From Streptomyces sp. 549 (GTDB lineage Bacteria; Actinomycetota; Actinomycetes; Streptomycetales; Streptomycetaceae), in NCBI RefSeq assembly GCF_030124175.1, contig NZ_JASKMT010000034.1:1-54383 (forward strand): a stretch of 54,383 bases of DNA. The letters are read 5' to 3'. A program made the translations under genes and the position numbers. Positions 8,386 to 17,176 of this stretch are shown in pieces. The notes beneath the pieces are model-generated. The model was not told the origin of the DNA. It saw only the letters and a list, made by a program, of their open reading frames with translations, and made no database searches. Within the stretch, counting starts at the first letter, position 1; every line of letters begins with the position of its first letter.

Positions 8386-8491
8386 GACCGGGCAGGACCT
8401 GCGTTGCCGGTCAGGGGTTGCGTCTGCCGGTCAGGGCCTGTCCGCCGGGCAGGGGCTGCCGGGCAAGGGACCGCGTCCGCCGGGCAGGGCG
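8386..8491. repeat. clustered GCCGG(T/G)CAGGG repeats
   Basis: Six copies of a 10-11 base core, GCCGGTCAGGG or GCCGGGCAGGG with small changes, recur at spacings of about 13-21 bases between the isomerase stop and the oxidoreductase start. They are all in one orientation. They may be a decayed minisatellite or multiple sites for a regulator. Confidence 0.55.
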
Positions 8492-8550
8492 GCGCCCGCG
8501 TACGCCGTCCCCGCCCTGCACCCCCTCCGCCGTGCCGCCTCGCGGCCCGG

Positions 8551-9378
8551 TCAGCTGTACCGGAGGTAGCGTTCGGCGACCTCGGCGGCGACCTCACCTC
8601 CGTCCCGGGCCCACAGCTCCTCGTTGAAGATCTCCACCTCGATCGGCCCGCGGTAGCCGGCGTCGTCCACCCGCTCGCGCCACGTCCGCAGGTCGATCAC
8701 GCCGTCGCCGAGCTGGCCCCGGCCGGTGAGCACCCCGGAGGGCAGCGGCGTCACCCAGTCGGCGAGCTGGAAGGAGTGGATGCGTTCCGCCGCGCCCGCC
8801 CGAGCGACCGCCGCGGCGGCCCGGTCGTCCCACCAGACGTGGTAGGTGTCCACCACCACACCGACCTGCGCGGCCGGGAACGGCTCGGCGAGGTCCAGCG
8901 CCTGGTCCAGAGTGGACACGACGCAGCGGTCCGAGGCGAACATCGGGTGCAGCGCCTCGACGGCCAGCCGTACCCCGCGCTCGGCGGCGTAAGGCACCAG
9001 CTCCTCCAACGCGTCCGCCACCCGCCGCCGAGCGGCGGCCAGGTCGTGTTCGCCGGGCGGAAGGCCACCGGAGACGAGGACCAGCGTGTCGGTGCCCAGC
9101 GCGGCGGCCTCGTCGACCGCGTCGCGGTTGTCGGACAGGGCCCGCCGCCGCTCGCCGGAGTCGACGGCGGTGAGGAAGCCGCCGCGGCACAGTGTGGTCA
9201 CCGTCAGCCCGGCCTCCGCCACCAGTCTCGCCGCGTCCCGTACGCCGTACTCCTGCACGGGCTCCCGCCACAGACCCACTCCCGGGATGCCCGATCGCCG
9301 GCAGACGTCGACGAGTTCGGGCAGGGAGAGCGACTTGACGGTCATCTGGTTCAGGCTGAGCCGCTGGAGGTCATTCAC
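8551..9378 (-). CDS. sugar phosphate isomerase/epimerase family protein
   Basis: GTG start at 9378 overlaps the stop of the DUF993 gene, so translation is probably coupled; 275 residues. AP-endonuclease-2-like TIM barrel with metal-binding residues along the strands: LAVEALHPMF (Glu), GVVVDTYHVWW (Asp/His), HSFQLADW (His/Asp) and IEVEIFNEEL (Glu). Such enzymes interconvert keto sugars or dehydrate cyclitol intermediates using a divalent metal. It is the last gene of a three-gene operon with DUF993 and a Gfo/Idh/MocA dehydrogenase. The actual sugar is unknown. Confidence 0.85.
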   Translation of the reverse strand: MNDLQRLSLNQMTVKSLSLPELVDVCRRSGIPGVGLWREPVQEYGVRDAARLVAEAGLTVTTLCRGGFLTAVDSGERRRALSDNRDAVDEAAALGTDTLVLVSGGLPPGEHDLAAARRRVADALEELVPYAAERGVRLAVEALHPMFASDRCVVSTLDQALDLAEPFPAAQVGVVVDTYHVWWDDRAAAAVARAGAAERIHSFQLADWVTPLPSGVLTGRGQLGDGVIDLRTWRERVDDAGYRGPIEVEIFNEELWARDGGEVAAEVAERYLRYS

Positions 9379-10553
9379 TGCGGCACCCCGTACACCTCGA
9401 GCAGTGACCGCATGCGCCGCTCGGCGAGCGGCGGGTCGGGGAAGAGGCCGAGTTCGTCGGCGAGACGGTAGGCCCGCGCCAGGTGCGGCAGGGGGCGTGC
9501 CGACTGGAGGCCGCCGACCATGGTGAAGTGCGACTGGTGGCCGGCCAGCCACGCCAGCAGCACCACCCCGGTCTTGTAGAACCGGGTCGGCGCCTCGAAG
9601 AGGTGGCGGGACAACTCCACGGTGGGGTCGAGGACTTCGCGGAAGCCCGGGATGTCGCCGGTGTCGAGCACGGCGACGGCCTCGGCGGCCAGCGGCGCAA
9701 GCGGGTCGAAGGCGCCCAGCAGGGCGTGGCTGAAGTGCCGCCCGTCGCCGGCGATCAGCTCCGGGTAGTGGAAGTCGTCACCCGTGTAGCAGCGCACCGT
9801 GCTGGGCAGCCGGCGGCGCAGTGCGATCTCGCGTCCGGCGTCGAGCAGCGAGATCTTGACGCCGTCCACCTTGTCCGGGTGTTCCGCCACCACCTGCAGG
9901 AACGTCTCGGTCGCCACGTCGAGGTCGGAGTCGCCCCAGTAGCCGGCCAGTTGCGGGTCGAACATCGGCCCCAGCCAGTGCAGGACCACCGGCTCCGCGG
10001 CCTGCCGCAGCAGGTCGCCGTACAGGGAGAGGTAGTCGTCCGGGGTGCGGGCTGCGGCGGCCAGTGCCCGGGACGCCATCAGCACCGCCTGCGCGCCGGT
10101 GTCCTCGACGAGTGCCAACTGCTCCTCGTAGGCGGCCCGTACGGCGTCCAGGCCGGCTCCCGACGCGGCGTCCGTCGCGGTGAGCTGGTCGGTGCCGACG
10201 CCGCAGGCGATCCGGCCGCCGACGGCCTTCGCCTCGGCCGCCGAGCGGCGGATCAGTTCCGCCGCGCCCGCCCAGTCCAGGCCCATGCCGCGCTGGGCGG
10301 TGTCCATGGCCTCCGCGACGCCCAGCCCGTGCGCCCACAGGTGGCGCCGGAAGGCGAGAGTGCCGTCCCAGTCGACGGCCGCACGGTCCGGCGGCACGTC
10401 CGCGTACGGGTCGGCCACGACGTGGGCGGCGGCGAACACCGTGCGGGAGGTGAGCGAGAGGGCCGCCGGGCCGGTGGCGACTCCGGTGCGCGGCGCCGAC
10501 CGGGGCTGGTAGGTGTCGAGCCCGCCACCGGGCAGGGGGAGTCGCAGGGTCAC
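9375..10553 (-). CDS. DUF993 / dihydrodipicolinate-synthase-like protein
   Basis: Protein of 392 residues with GTG start overlapping the stop of the dehydrogenase gene. The whole length matches the DUF993 pattern I know: HVVADPYAD near the N-terminus, VDWDGTLAFRRHLW, GRIACGVGTDQL, KVDGVKISLLDAGREIALRR with a Lys in the position of the aldolase Schiff-base lysine, and CYTGDDFHYPELI. By fold it is related to DHDPS/aldolase TIM barrels and may cleave or form a C-C bond, but no reaction has been shown to my knowledge. Overlaps on both sides make it the central member of the operon. Confidence 0.8.
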   Translation of the reverse strand: MTLRLPLPGGGLDTYQPRSAPRTGVATGPAALSLTSRTVFAAAHVVADPYADVPPDRAAVDWDGTLAFRRHLWAHGLGVAEAMDTAQRGMGLDWAGAAELIRRSAAEAKAVGGRIACGVGTDQLTATDAASGAGLDAVRAAYEEQLALVEDTGAQAVLMASRALAAAARTPDDYLSLYGDLLRQAAEPVVLHWLGPMFDPQLAGYWGDSDLDVATETFLQVVAEHPDKVDGVKISLLDAGREIALRRRLPSTVRCYTGDDFHYPELIAGDGRHFSHALLGAFDPLAPLAAEAVAVLDTGDIPGFREVLDPTVELSRHLFEAPTRFYKTGVVLLAWLAGHQSHFTMVGGLQSARPLPHLARAYRLADELGLFPDPPLAERRMRSLLEVYGVPQ

Positions 10554-11701
10554 AGCGTCAGCTCCGGCACGTCGAGCCGGCGTCCCTCGGCGGCCGACCT
10601 CAGCCCCAGTTCAGCCAGTTGCACGCCGCGTGCACCGGCCAGCAGGTCCCAGCGGTAGGGCTCGCCCAGCGTGACGTGGCGCAGGAACATCTCCCACTGC
10701 GTCTTGAAGCCGTTGTCGAACTCTGCGTTGTCGGGGACCTCCTGCCACTGGTCGCGGAACGCCTCGGTGGCCGGCAGGTCCGGGTTCCACACCGGCTTCG
10801 GGGTGGCCGTGCGGTGCTGCGCACGGCACCGGCGCAGTCCGGCCACGGCCGAGCCGTGCGTGCCGTCGACCTGGAACTCCACCAGTTCGTCCCGGTTCAC
10901 GCGGACCGCCCAGGAGGAGTTGATCTGCGCGACGACGCCGCTTTCGGTCGTGAACAGGCCGTACGCGGAGTCGTCGGCGGTCGCCGCGTACGGCTTGCCG
11001 TCCTCGTCCCACCGGCGGGGCACGTGGGTGGCAACGTGCGCCTGGACCGACGTGACCCGGCCGAACAGTTCGTGCAGCACGTAGTCCCAGTGCGGGAACA
11101 TGTCGACGACGATGCCGCCGCCGTCCTCTGCGCGGTAGTTCCAGGAGGGGCGCTGCGCCTCCTGCCAGTCGCCTTCGAACACCCAGTAGCCGAACTCGCC
11201 GCGCACGGACAGCACCTCGCCGAAGAAGCCGCTGTCGATGAGCCGCTTGAGCTTCAGCAGGCCGGGCAGCAGCAGCTTGTCCTGGACGACGCCGTGCCGC
11301 ACGCCCGCCGCGTCCGCGAGCCGGGCGAGCCGCAGGGCGGACTCCAGGTCCGACGCGGTGGGCTTCTCGGTGTAGACGTGCTTTCCGGCGGCGACCGCGC
11401 GCTCGACGGCCTCGACACGCGCGGAGGTGACCTGCGCGTCGAAGTACACGTCGATCGTGTCGTCGGCGAGTACGGCGTCGAGGTCGGTCGACCACTCGCT
11501 CAGGCCGTGCTGCTCGGCCACCGCCCGCAGCGCGTGCTCGCGGCGGCCGACGAGTACCGGCTCGGGCCAGAGGGTCTGGCCGTCGCCCAGGTCCAGGCCG
11601 CCCTGCTCGCGGATGGCGAGGATCGAGCGCACGAGGTGCTGCCGGTACCCCATCCGTCCGGTGACCCCGTTCATGGCTATACGCACGGTTCTGCGACTCA
11701 C
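10550..11701 (-). CDS. Gfo/Idh/MocA family NAD(P)-dependent dehydrogenase
   Basis: First gene of the operon; 383 residues from GTG 11701. The N-terminal Rossmann part starts MSRRTVRIAMNGVTGRMGY, with the NAD-binding glycines. The family signature EKPTASDL is at about residue 112, with its catalytic Lys. The C-terminal alpha/beta domain has GGIVVDMFPHWDYVLHEL near residue 198, the usual D...H pair. Such enzymes oxidise a hydroxyl of sugars or inositols to a ketone. With an aldolase-like DUF993 and two isomerases, it would start degradation of an unidentified sugar or cyclitol. The LacI palindrome lies 65 bases upstream. Confidence 0.88.
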   Translation of the reverse strand: MSRRTVRIAMNGVTGRMGYRQHLVRSILAIREQGGLDLGDGQTLWPEPVLVGRREHALRAVAEQHGLSEWSTDLDAVLADDTIDVYFDAQVTSARVEAVERAVAAGKHVYTEKPTASDLESALRLARLADAAGVRHGVVQDKLLLPGLLKLKRLIDSGFFGEVLSVRGEFGYWVFEGDWQEAQRPSWNYRAEDGGGIVVDMFPHWDYVLHELFGRVTSVQAHVATHVPRRWDEDGKPYAATADDSAYGLFTTESGVVAQINSSWAVRVNRDELVEFQVDGTHGSAVAGLRRCRAQHRTATPKPVWNPDLPATEAFRDQWQEVPDNAEFDNGFKTQWEMFLRHVTLGEPYRWDLLAGARGVQLAELGLRSAAEGRRLDVPELTL

Positions 11702-11765
11702 GCTGCGACCTCCACGGTGCGGTCCGTCGTGGCGGCGGCGGGCTGCCCCGGCATCTCACGAACGG

Positions 11766-11783
11766 ATAGAAAGCGCTTTCTAT
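11766..11783. promoter_or_regulatory. LacI-family operator, perfect 18-bp palindrome
   Basis: ATAGAAAGCGCTTTCTAT reads identically on both strands and has the central GCGC/CG core of LacI-family operators. It lies in the divergent interval between the dehydrogenase operon and the lacI-type gene, where it can repress both. Binding by the adjacent LacI protein is inference. Confidence 0.85.
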
Positions 11784-11854
11784 GCCTGGGGAAGATAACC
11801 TGCCGCCACCGACCAGGACAAGGGCGCAAAGCCCTTCTGCCGCAGAGGAACGCC

Positions 11855-12964
11855 ATGACAGTCACACTCGCGGACGTCGCGGCCCGGGCCCGGGTGTCGC
11901 CGGCGACCGTCTCCCGGGTGCTCAACGGCAACTACCCCGTCGCGGCGTCCACCCGGGACCGGGTGCTGCGAGCCGTCGACGAACTGGACTACGTGCTCAA
12001 CGGCCCCGCCAGCTCGCTCGCCGCGTCCACCTCGGACCTGGTCGGCATCCTGGTCAACGACATCGCCGACCCGTTCTTCGGCGTCATGGCCGGTGCCGTG
12101 CAACTGGCGGTGGGCGAGGACACCTCGGGGCGTGGCGGCGGCGAGAAGCTCGCCGTGGTCTGCAACACCAACGGCTCCCCCGAGCGCGAGCTGACGTACC
12201 TGACGCTGCTCCAGCGGCAGCGGGCCGCCGCCGTCGTCATCACCGGCGGTGCGCCGGAGGACGCGGCGCACACCGCCGCGATGACCGCGAAGCTGGCCCG
12301 GCTCGCCGAAGCCGGCACCACCGTCGTGCTGTGCGGACGTCCGCCGATGCCCGGCGCGTCCGTCGCGGCGACGCTGAGCTTCGACGACCGCACCGGGGGC
12401 CGGCTGCTCGCCGAACACCTCGTCGGCCTCGGCCACCGCCGCATCGGCTACGTGGCGGGTCCGGCCGGCCGCACGACCACCCGGCAGCGCTGGGAGGGGC
12501 ACCGCGAGGCCCTGGCGGCGGCCGGCCTGCTGACCCCGCCCGCCGGGGAGTCCGGCACCGCCGACCCCTCCGCCGCCCCTGCCGCGGAACAGGGGCAGGC
12601 CGCGGTGCAGGGCTCCTACGACCGCTCCTCCGGCTACGCGGCCACGGTGCAACTCCTGGAGCGCGACCCGGACCTGACCGCGATCGCCGCGGCCAACGAC
12701 ACGGTGGCGCTCGGCGTGTGCGCGGCGCTGCGCGACCGCGGCCTGCGCGTGCCGGAGGACCTGTCCGTCACCGGATTCGACGACCTGCCGTTCTCGGTCG
12801 ACGCCGTGCCTGCCCTCACCACGGTCCGGGTGCCGCTCCAGGACGCCGGACTGCGCGCGGGCCGGCTCGCCATGGGCCTGCTGGAACCGCCGCCCGGCGG
12901 CAGCGCCACCGTCCCCGTGGAGCTGGTGGTGCGCGCCTCCACCGCCGCGCCCCGGAAACCGTGA
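11855..12964 (+). CDS. LacI family transcriptional repressor
   Basis: Protein of 369 residues; ATG 11855 is preceded by GAGGAA. The N-terminal helix-turn-helix is complete (LADVAARARVSPATVSRVLNG, residues 5-25), followed by the hinge helix GPASSLAAS. The effector domain is of the sugar-binding type: GILVNDIADPFFGVMAG, GYVAGPAGRTTTRQRWEGH and SVTGFDDLPFSV. An Ala/Pro/Glu-rich stretch at about residues 216-250 is an insertion compared with ordinary LacI proteins. It should repress the divergent dehydrogenase-DUF993-isomerase operon through the 18-bp palindrome until a pathway sugar binds. Confidence 0.9.
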   Translation: MTVTLADVAARARVSPATVSRVLNGNYPVAASTRDRVLRAVDELDYVLNGPASSLAASTSDLVGILVNDIADPFFGVMAGAVQLAVGEDTSGRGGGEKLAVVCNTNGSPERELTYLTLLQRQRAAAVVITGGAPEDAAHTAAMTAKLARLAEAGTTVVLCGRPPMPGASVAATLSFDDRTGGRLLAEHLVGLGHRRIGYVAGPAGRTTTRQRWEGHREALAAAGLLTPPAGESGTADPSAAPAAEQGQAAVQGSYDRSSGYAATVQLLERDPDLTAIAAANDTVALGVCAALRDRGLRVPEDLSVTGFDDLPFSVDAVPALTTVRVPLQDAGLRAGRLAMGLLEPPPGGSATVPVELVVRASTAAPRKP

Positions 12965-13043
12965 CGCGCACGCCGTCGCGGCGGGCCGGCGTGAGTGCCC
13001 GGTGCGGAGCCGCAACCGGGCGCGGCCAGGGGAGCGTTGGGAC

Positions 13044-13922
13044 GTGAGGTACGCCTTCTCGACACTCGGTGTGCCCGGCATGCCGGTCCGGGACGTGGCC
13101 GAGCTGGCCGCCGACACCGGCTACCACGGAGTGGAGTTGCGCGCCCACCCGGAGGAGCCCGTGCACCCCGCCCTCAGCGGACACGAACGCGCCGCGGTGG
13201 CCGGGGAGTTCGGGCGCGTCGGGGTGCAGGTCCTGGCGGTCGCGGGCTACGCGCGGGTCGCGGCGCCGGGCGCCGACGCCCACGTGCTGCACGAGATCCG
13301 CGAACTCTCCCGGCTCGCCCGGGACCTGGGCGCCCCCTACGTCCGGATCTTCCCGGGCGCGGACCTCGGCACGGGCGAGGACCGCTGCTGGGACGTGGCC
13401 GAGGTCACGGATGCGGCCGAGGCCACCTGTGCGGGCCGCCGGGACGCGGCGGACCGCACGGCGGTCCGGCGGCTGGCGGCCGCCGCCCGGGAGGCGGCCG
13501 GGACCGGCGTGCGGGTGCTGCTGGAGACCCACGACTCGCACCGCACCGGTGCCTCCACCGCCCGGATCCTGGGGGCCGTCGCCCACCCCGGCGCGGGCGC
13601 GCTCTGGGATGTCCTGCACACCTGGCTCGGTGGCGAGTCACCGGCCGCCACTCATGCCGCGCTCGCCCCCTACCCGGGCTACACGCAGGTCAAGGACGTC
13701 GCGTCGGCGGTCGACCTGACACCGCTGCCGCTGGGCGCCGGGGTGCTTCCGCTCGCCGCCTGCGTGGCGTTCGCGAAGGAGTCGAGCGGTATGCGCGGGG
13801 CGGACTGGCTGTGCTGGGAGTACGAACGCCGCTGGTACGGGCATGCGGCCGACCTGCCGGCGCTGCTGGCCCCGGGCCGCGCCCACCTCGAAACCCTCGT
13901 CCGTGAAGCCCGGCGCCGCTGA
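13044..13922 (+). CDS. sugar phosphate isomerase/epimerase family protein
   Basis: Protein of 292 residues; GTG 13044 is preferred over GTG/ATG further up because MRYAFSTLGVPGMPV is the usual first strand of the barrel, and GGGGAGCG precedes it. Metal-site strands are visible: GVELRAHPEEP, VRVLLETHDSH, ALWDVLHTWLGGES, YTQVKDV and KESSGMRG. It is a second, distantly related isomerase in the same island, 80 bases after the lacI gene and probably co-transcribed with it. Having isomerases on both sides of the operator suggests two isomerisation steps or two substrates. Confidence 0.82.
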   Translation: MRYAFSTLGVPGMPVRDVAELAADTGYHGVELRAHPEEPVHPALSGHERAAVAGEFGRVGVQVLAVAGYARVAAPGADAHVLHEIRELSRLARDLGAPYVRIFPGADLGTGEDRCWDVAEVTDAAEATCAGRRDAADRTAVRRLAAAAREAAGTGVRVLLETHDSHRTGASTARILGAVAHPGAGALWDVLHTWLGGESPAATHAALAPYPGYTQVKDVASAVDLTPLPLGAGVLPLAACVAFAKESSGMRGADWLCWEYERRWYGHAADLPALLAPGRAHLETLVREARRR

Positions 13923-14020
13923 CACTCCCGCCCATGACACCCGGCGTTGGCGAGCGCCCGGCCGCCGCGACCCGGCCGCCCGTGACCCGGTGTCCGTGAT
14001 CCGGCCGCTGCGGCCCGGCC

Positions 14021-14485
14021 TCAGGTCAGGTCGAGTGTGCCGACGGTCTCGCCTTCGACGACCTCGCCGGTCGGCCGGAACCCCAGCGCCAGGTAGAAGT
14101 CACCTGGGCCGTCCGCGCCCGGGTGCCAGGTGACCGTCAGCTCCGTTCGGCCCCGCCGCCTGATCTCGGCGGCCACCGAGTCCACGGCGAAACGGCCGTA
14201 GCCCCGCCCCTGCTTGCCGGCGGCGATGTTGAGGCGCCACAGGCCGGAGCGGAAGTCTGTGCCCTTGCCGGTCCAGTCGATGTCGTGGAAGGCCATGAGG
14301 AAGCCGACGACCTCGTCGCCGTCGCAGATGAGTCGCGGCCAGGCGACGCCCGGATGGACGTACGCCTCGGCAAGCGACTTCACCACCGGCGCCACCAGGT
14401 GTTCCTGGTCGGCGCGGACCTGCAGGTTGATCGCGGTGTCGAGGTTGTCGGCGGTGACCTCTTGCAGGCGCAGCGACGTAGGCAT
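14021..14485 (-). CDS. GNAT family N-acetyltransferase
   Basis: Protein of 154 residues from ATG 14485. The GNAT acetyl-CoA loop is KQGRGYGRFAVDSVAAEI (about residues 92-109; Q/R-x-x-G-x-G/A). The N-terminal part (LRLQEVTADNLDTAINLQV) and VVGFLMAFHDI resemble the SpeG/diamine acetyltransferase branch, so polyamines or similar small amines are possible substrates. A conserved aromatic FYLALGF is near the end. It is a single gene with no informative partner. Confidence 0.85.
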   Translation of the reverse strand: MPTSLRLQEVTADNLDTAINLQVRADQEHLVAPVVKSLAEAYVHPGVAWPRLICDGDEVVGFLMAFHDIDWTGKGTDFRSGLWRLNIAAGKQGRGYGRFAVDSVAAEIRRRGRTELTVTWHPGADGPGDFYLALGFRPTGEVVEGETVGTLDLT

Positions 14486-14551
14486 GTCGCCAGCCTATTC
14501 CCCCCTCTGAGGGGGCGTGAGGGCGTGCGGTGAGACGCCGGCGTCGGCTCC

Positions 14552-15838
14552 TCAGGCCCCCTGGGCCCCGTTCGCGGGGCGGCGGGACGACTGCCCGGAG
14601 TCGTCCGGCGCCCGCCCCTGCCGGGGCAGTCCGCCGGTGCCGCGAGGCGGGTCCGCCTCCGCGGGTGCGCCCCCGCTGCCGTCCCCCGGATTCCCGCCCG
14701 ACTCGTCCTCGCGTGCGTCCTGCTCGCTTGCCGCCTCCTCGCGCTCCTCCTCGTCCTCGACGCGCTGCTCGTACTCCTCGCGGACGTCGTCGGGCCACTT
14801 GCGGGTGTCGCGCGGCTCCGCGTACGGCACCTCGTCCACCGGGTGCCCGGCCGCCACCGCGCGGGCACGGCGCAGCTCCGCGTCGAACTCCAGGCCCAGC
14901 AGGATCGCGAGGTTCGACAGCCACAGCCAGACGAGGAAGACGATGACACCGGCCAGGGTGCCGTAAGTGCGGTTGTAGGAGCCGAAGTTGGCGACGTAGA
15001 AGGCGAACGCGCCGGACGTGGCCAGCCACAGCAGCACCGCGATGAAACTGCCTGGACTCAGCCACCGGAAACCGGGCCCGCGCACGTTGGGCGCCGCCCA
15101 GTACAGCAGTGCGATCACGAACATCACGACCAGTACCAGCGCCGGCCACTTGGCGATCGACCAGACCGCGACCGCCACGTCGCCGAGCCCCAGGAGCTGC
15201 CCCACCTGCTCGGCCACCGGGCCGGTGAGGACGACGATCACCGAACCGGCGGCGAGCAGCAGCGCCAGCAGCACGGTCAGCCCCACGCGCAACGGGGTGA
15301 TCTTCCAGACCGGCCGCCCCTCGGGCAGGTCGTACACCTTGTTCGACGCCCGGATGAAGCCGGCCACGTACGCGGACGAGGACCACAGGGCGCCCAGCAG
15401 GCCGATGACGGCCATCACGCCTCCGGTGCCGCCGTTCTCCCGCAGGTTGGTGACGGCGTTCTCCAGCAGGTCGCGGGCGGCACCCGGCGCGATCTGCTGC
15501 AGGTTCTCCAGTACCGCGTCGGTCGCCCGCTCGCCGACGACACCCAGCAACGACACCAGCACCAGCAGGGCGGGGAAGATGGACAGCACGCCGTAGTACG
15601 TCAGAGCCGCCGCGCGGTCGGGCAGTTCGTCCTCCAGGAACTCCTTCGCGGTCCGGCGCGCGACCTGCCACCACGACCGGGTGGGCAGCTCCCCGGGCTG
15701 GTCGGGCGCCTCGCGGTCCGCGGCCTGGTCGGGCTCCGGGGCTGCCTCCCGGGCCGCATCGGATGCCGGTCGTCGTGATCCGTCCGCGTCACGCTCGGAG
15801 GGCGGCGGGCTCTGGGGGTCCTTGGCGTGGGGCGTCAT
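14552..15838 (-). CDS. YihY/virulence factor BrkB family membrane protein
   Basis: Protein of 428 residues from ATG 15838; an in-frame GTG at 15904 would add 22 residues. A charged N-terminal tail (about 55 residues) is followed by the YihY domain with six membrane helices: FLEDELPDRAAALTYYGVLSIFP, LLGALWSSSAYVAGF, and FVLW-like GVIVFLVWLWLSNLAILLG. The last 100 residues are an acidic, Glu/Asp and then Gly/Pro-rich cytoplasmic tail. The family was once called RNase BN in error; its true role, possibly in envelope transport, is unsettled. It is divergent from the VTT gene. Confidence 0.85.
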   Translation of the reverse strand: MTPHAKDPQSPPPSERDADGSRRPASDAAREAAPEPDQAADREAPDQPGELPTRSWWQVARRTAKEFLEDELPDRAAALTYYGVLSIFPALLVLVSLLGVVGERATDAVLENLQQIAPGAARDLLENAVTNLRENGGTGGVMAVIGLLGALWSSSAYVAGFIRASNKVYDLPEGRPVWKITPLRVGLTVLLALLLAAGSVIVVLTGPVAEQVGQLLGLGDVAVAVWSIAKWPALVLVVMFVIALLYWAAPNVRGPGFRWLSPGSFIAVLLWLATSGAFAFYVANFGSYNRTYGTLAGVIVFLVWLWLSNLAILLGLEFDAELRRARAVAAGHPVDEVPYAEPRDTRKWPDDVREEYEQRVEDEEEREEAASEQDAREDESGGNPGDGSGGAPAEADPPRGTGGLPRQGRAPDDSGQSSRRPANGAQGA

Positions 15839-16042
15839 GTACGGCGTCTTTCCCAGCGGTGCGTTCTCTACCTTCCCGACTGCGTCGCGAGAGTTGTCCG
15901 CCACGGCTGAGCGGGTGGTCCGAATGGAAGTGGACGCACTAGTTCCGGATAATCGGGGAACTCAGGCGTTGCCATGTCACATGCGGAGGGACGAACGAAG
16001 GACGGGGCCCGGTCCGGTCCCGCGCCGGCCGCGTGAAGAAGA

Positions 16043-16098
16043 ACGCGCACAAGAAGACGCGCACAAGAAGACGCGCACAAGAAGACGCGCACAAGAAG
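16043..16098. repeat. 14-bp tandem repeat, four perfect copies
   Basis: ACGCGCACAAGAAG is repeated exactly four times without a mismatch, and the last copy supplies the AAG of the Shine-Dalgarno AAGGAG for the VTT gene. The unit is not a multiple of three. A fifth partial copy (GAAGA) precedes. Such perfect short arrays expand and contract by slippage. Confidence 0.95.
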
Positions 16099-16109
16099 GA
16101 GCCACCGCT

Positions 16110-17021
16110 GTGCATCGGAAGGAGCGGCACGCTCGCCCCGCCGGGCAGGACGGCGCGGACGCCTCGGACCCGCGTGCCCGCCCGGCCGGCGCGAACCGCT
16201 CCGCTGCCGCCCCGGACCGGCCCGCGCTGACGCGCGGCACGGCACTGCGGCTGGCGCTGCTGCTCCTGCTCGTCGCGGGACTGGGCTACTGGGCGGTGAA
16301 GGACGGCGGAGAGACGCTGAGCGGGCTGAACACCTGGGTCGCCTCACTGGGGCTCTGGGCCCCGCTGATGTACGCACTGGTCTTCGCGGTCGCACAGGCG
16401 GCGTTCGTTCCCGGGTCCGTGCTGACCGCGTCCGCCGGGGTGCTGTTCGGCGTCGCGCTGGGTTCGGCGACCGTGCTGGTGGGGGCCACGGTGGGCGCCG
16501 CCCTCTGCTTCGGCCTGGCACGTTGGCTCGGCCGTCCGGCGGTGGCCAGACTGGCCGGTTCGGGTCGTCTCGCGGACCTTGACGAGCGGCTGTCCCGCCG
16601 CGGCTTCGCCGCCGTGCTGGTCCTGCGCCTGGTCCCCGTCTTCCCGTTCGCCGCGGTGAACTACGGGGCGGCCGTCACCGCGGTCCGATTCACCCCCTAC
16701 CTGGCCGCCACCGTGGTCGGCACGGCCCCCGCCACCGTGGTCTACGCGGGCCTGGGCGGCTCGCTGACCGACCCGGGTTCGCCCGCCCTGTGGTGGTCGA
16801 TGGCGGGGCTGCTGGCGCTGACCGTCGGGGGCTGGTGGCTGGCCCGCCGAACCGCCCCCGGACACCCCTCCCCGACGGCCGGGCCCCTGCCCACCCCCGG
16901 GCCCGCCGCAGGTCCGGCGGCCCGGAGCGCGCCGGCCACCCCCACCGCACCCGCCGCTGCCCCCGCACCCGCGCCCCGTTCCGACCACCCCGACGGCCCC
17001 GGCGCGCCCGGCGCGAGCTGA
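16110..17021 (+). CDS. VTT/TVP38-TMEM64 (DedA-like) membrane protein
   Basis: Protein of 303 residues from GTG 16110, chosen because AAGGAG ends 8 bases before it; the frame is open further upstream through the repeats. After a polar N-tail, about five membrane segments carry the VTT (SNARE-associated) domain. Its parts are PGSVLTASAGVLFGVALGS near residue 105, ARWLGRPAVARL, then LVLRLVPVFPFAAVNYGAAVTAV and the end-helix. The last 60 residues are a Pro/Ala-rich tail. These proteins are thought to move lipids or small ions across the membrane. It is divergent from the YihY gene; its expression could be altered by the repeat array directly in front. Confidence 0.85.
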   Translation: MHRKERHARPAGQDGADASDPRARPAGANRSAAAPDRPALTRGTALRLALLLLLVAGLGYWAVKDGGETLSGLNTWVASLGLWAPLMYALVFAVAQAAFVPGSVLTASAGVLFGVALGSATVLVGATVGAALCFGLARWLGRPAVARLAGSGRLADLDERLSRRGFAAVLVLRLVPVFPFAAVNYGAAVTAVRFTPYLAATVVGTAPATVVYAGLGGSLTDPGSPALWWSMAGLLALTVGGWWLARRTAPGHPSPTAGPLPTPGPAAGPAARSAPATPTAPAAAPAPAPRSDHPDGPGAPGAS

Positions 17022-17176
17022 CCTCGTGCACGCCTGGCGCACCGCGCCCGCATGGCGGTGGCAGGGGCGGGCAGACGGCGGGACGTCGTCGGACGCGACT
17101 GTCGCCCACGGGCGACACGCCGGAGCGGAACACCGGATGTGTGCGGGAATGATCTGCTTTTCCCTACACTCGCGGG

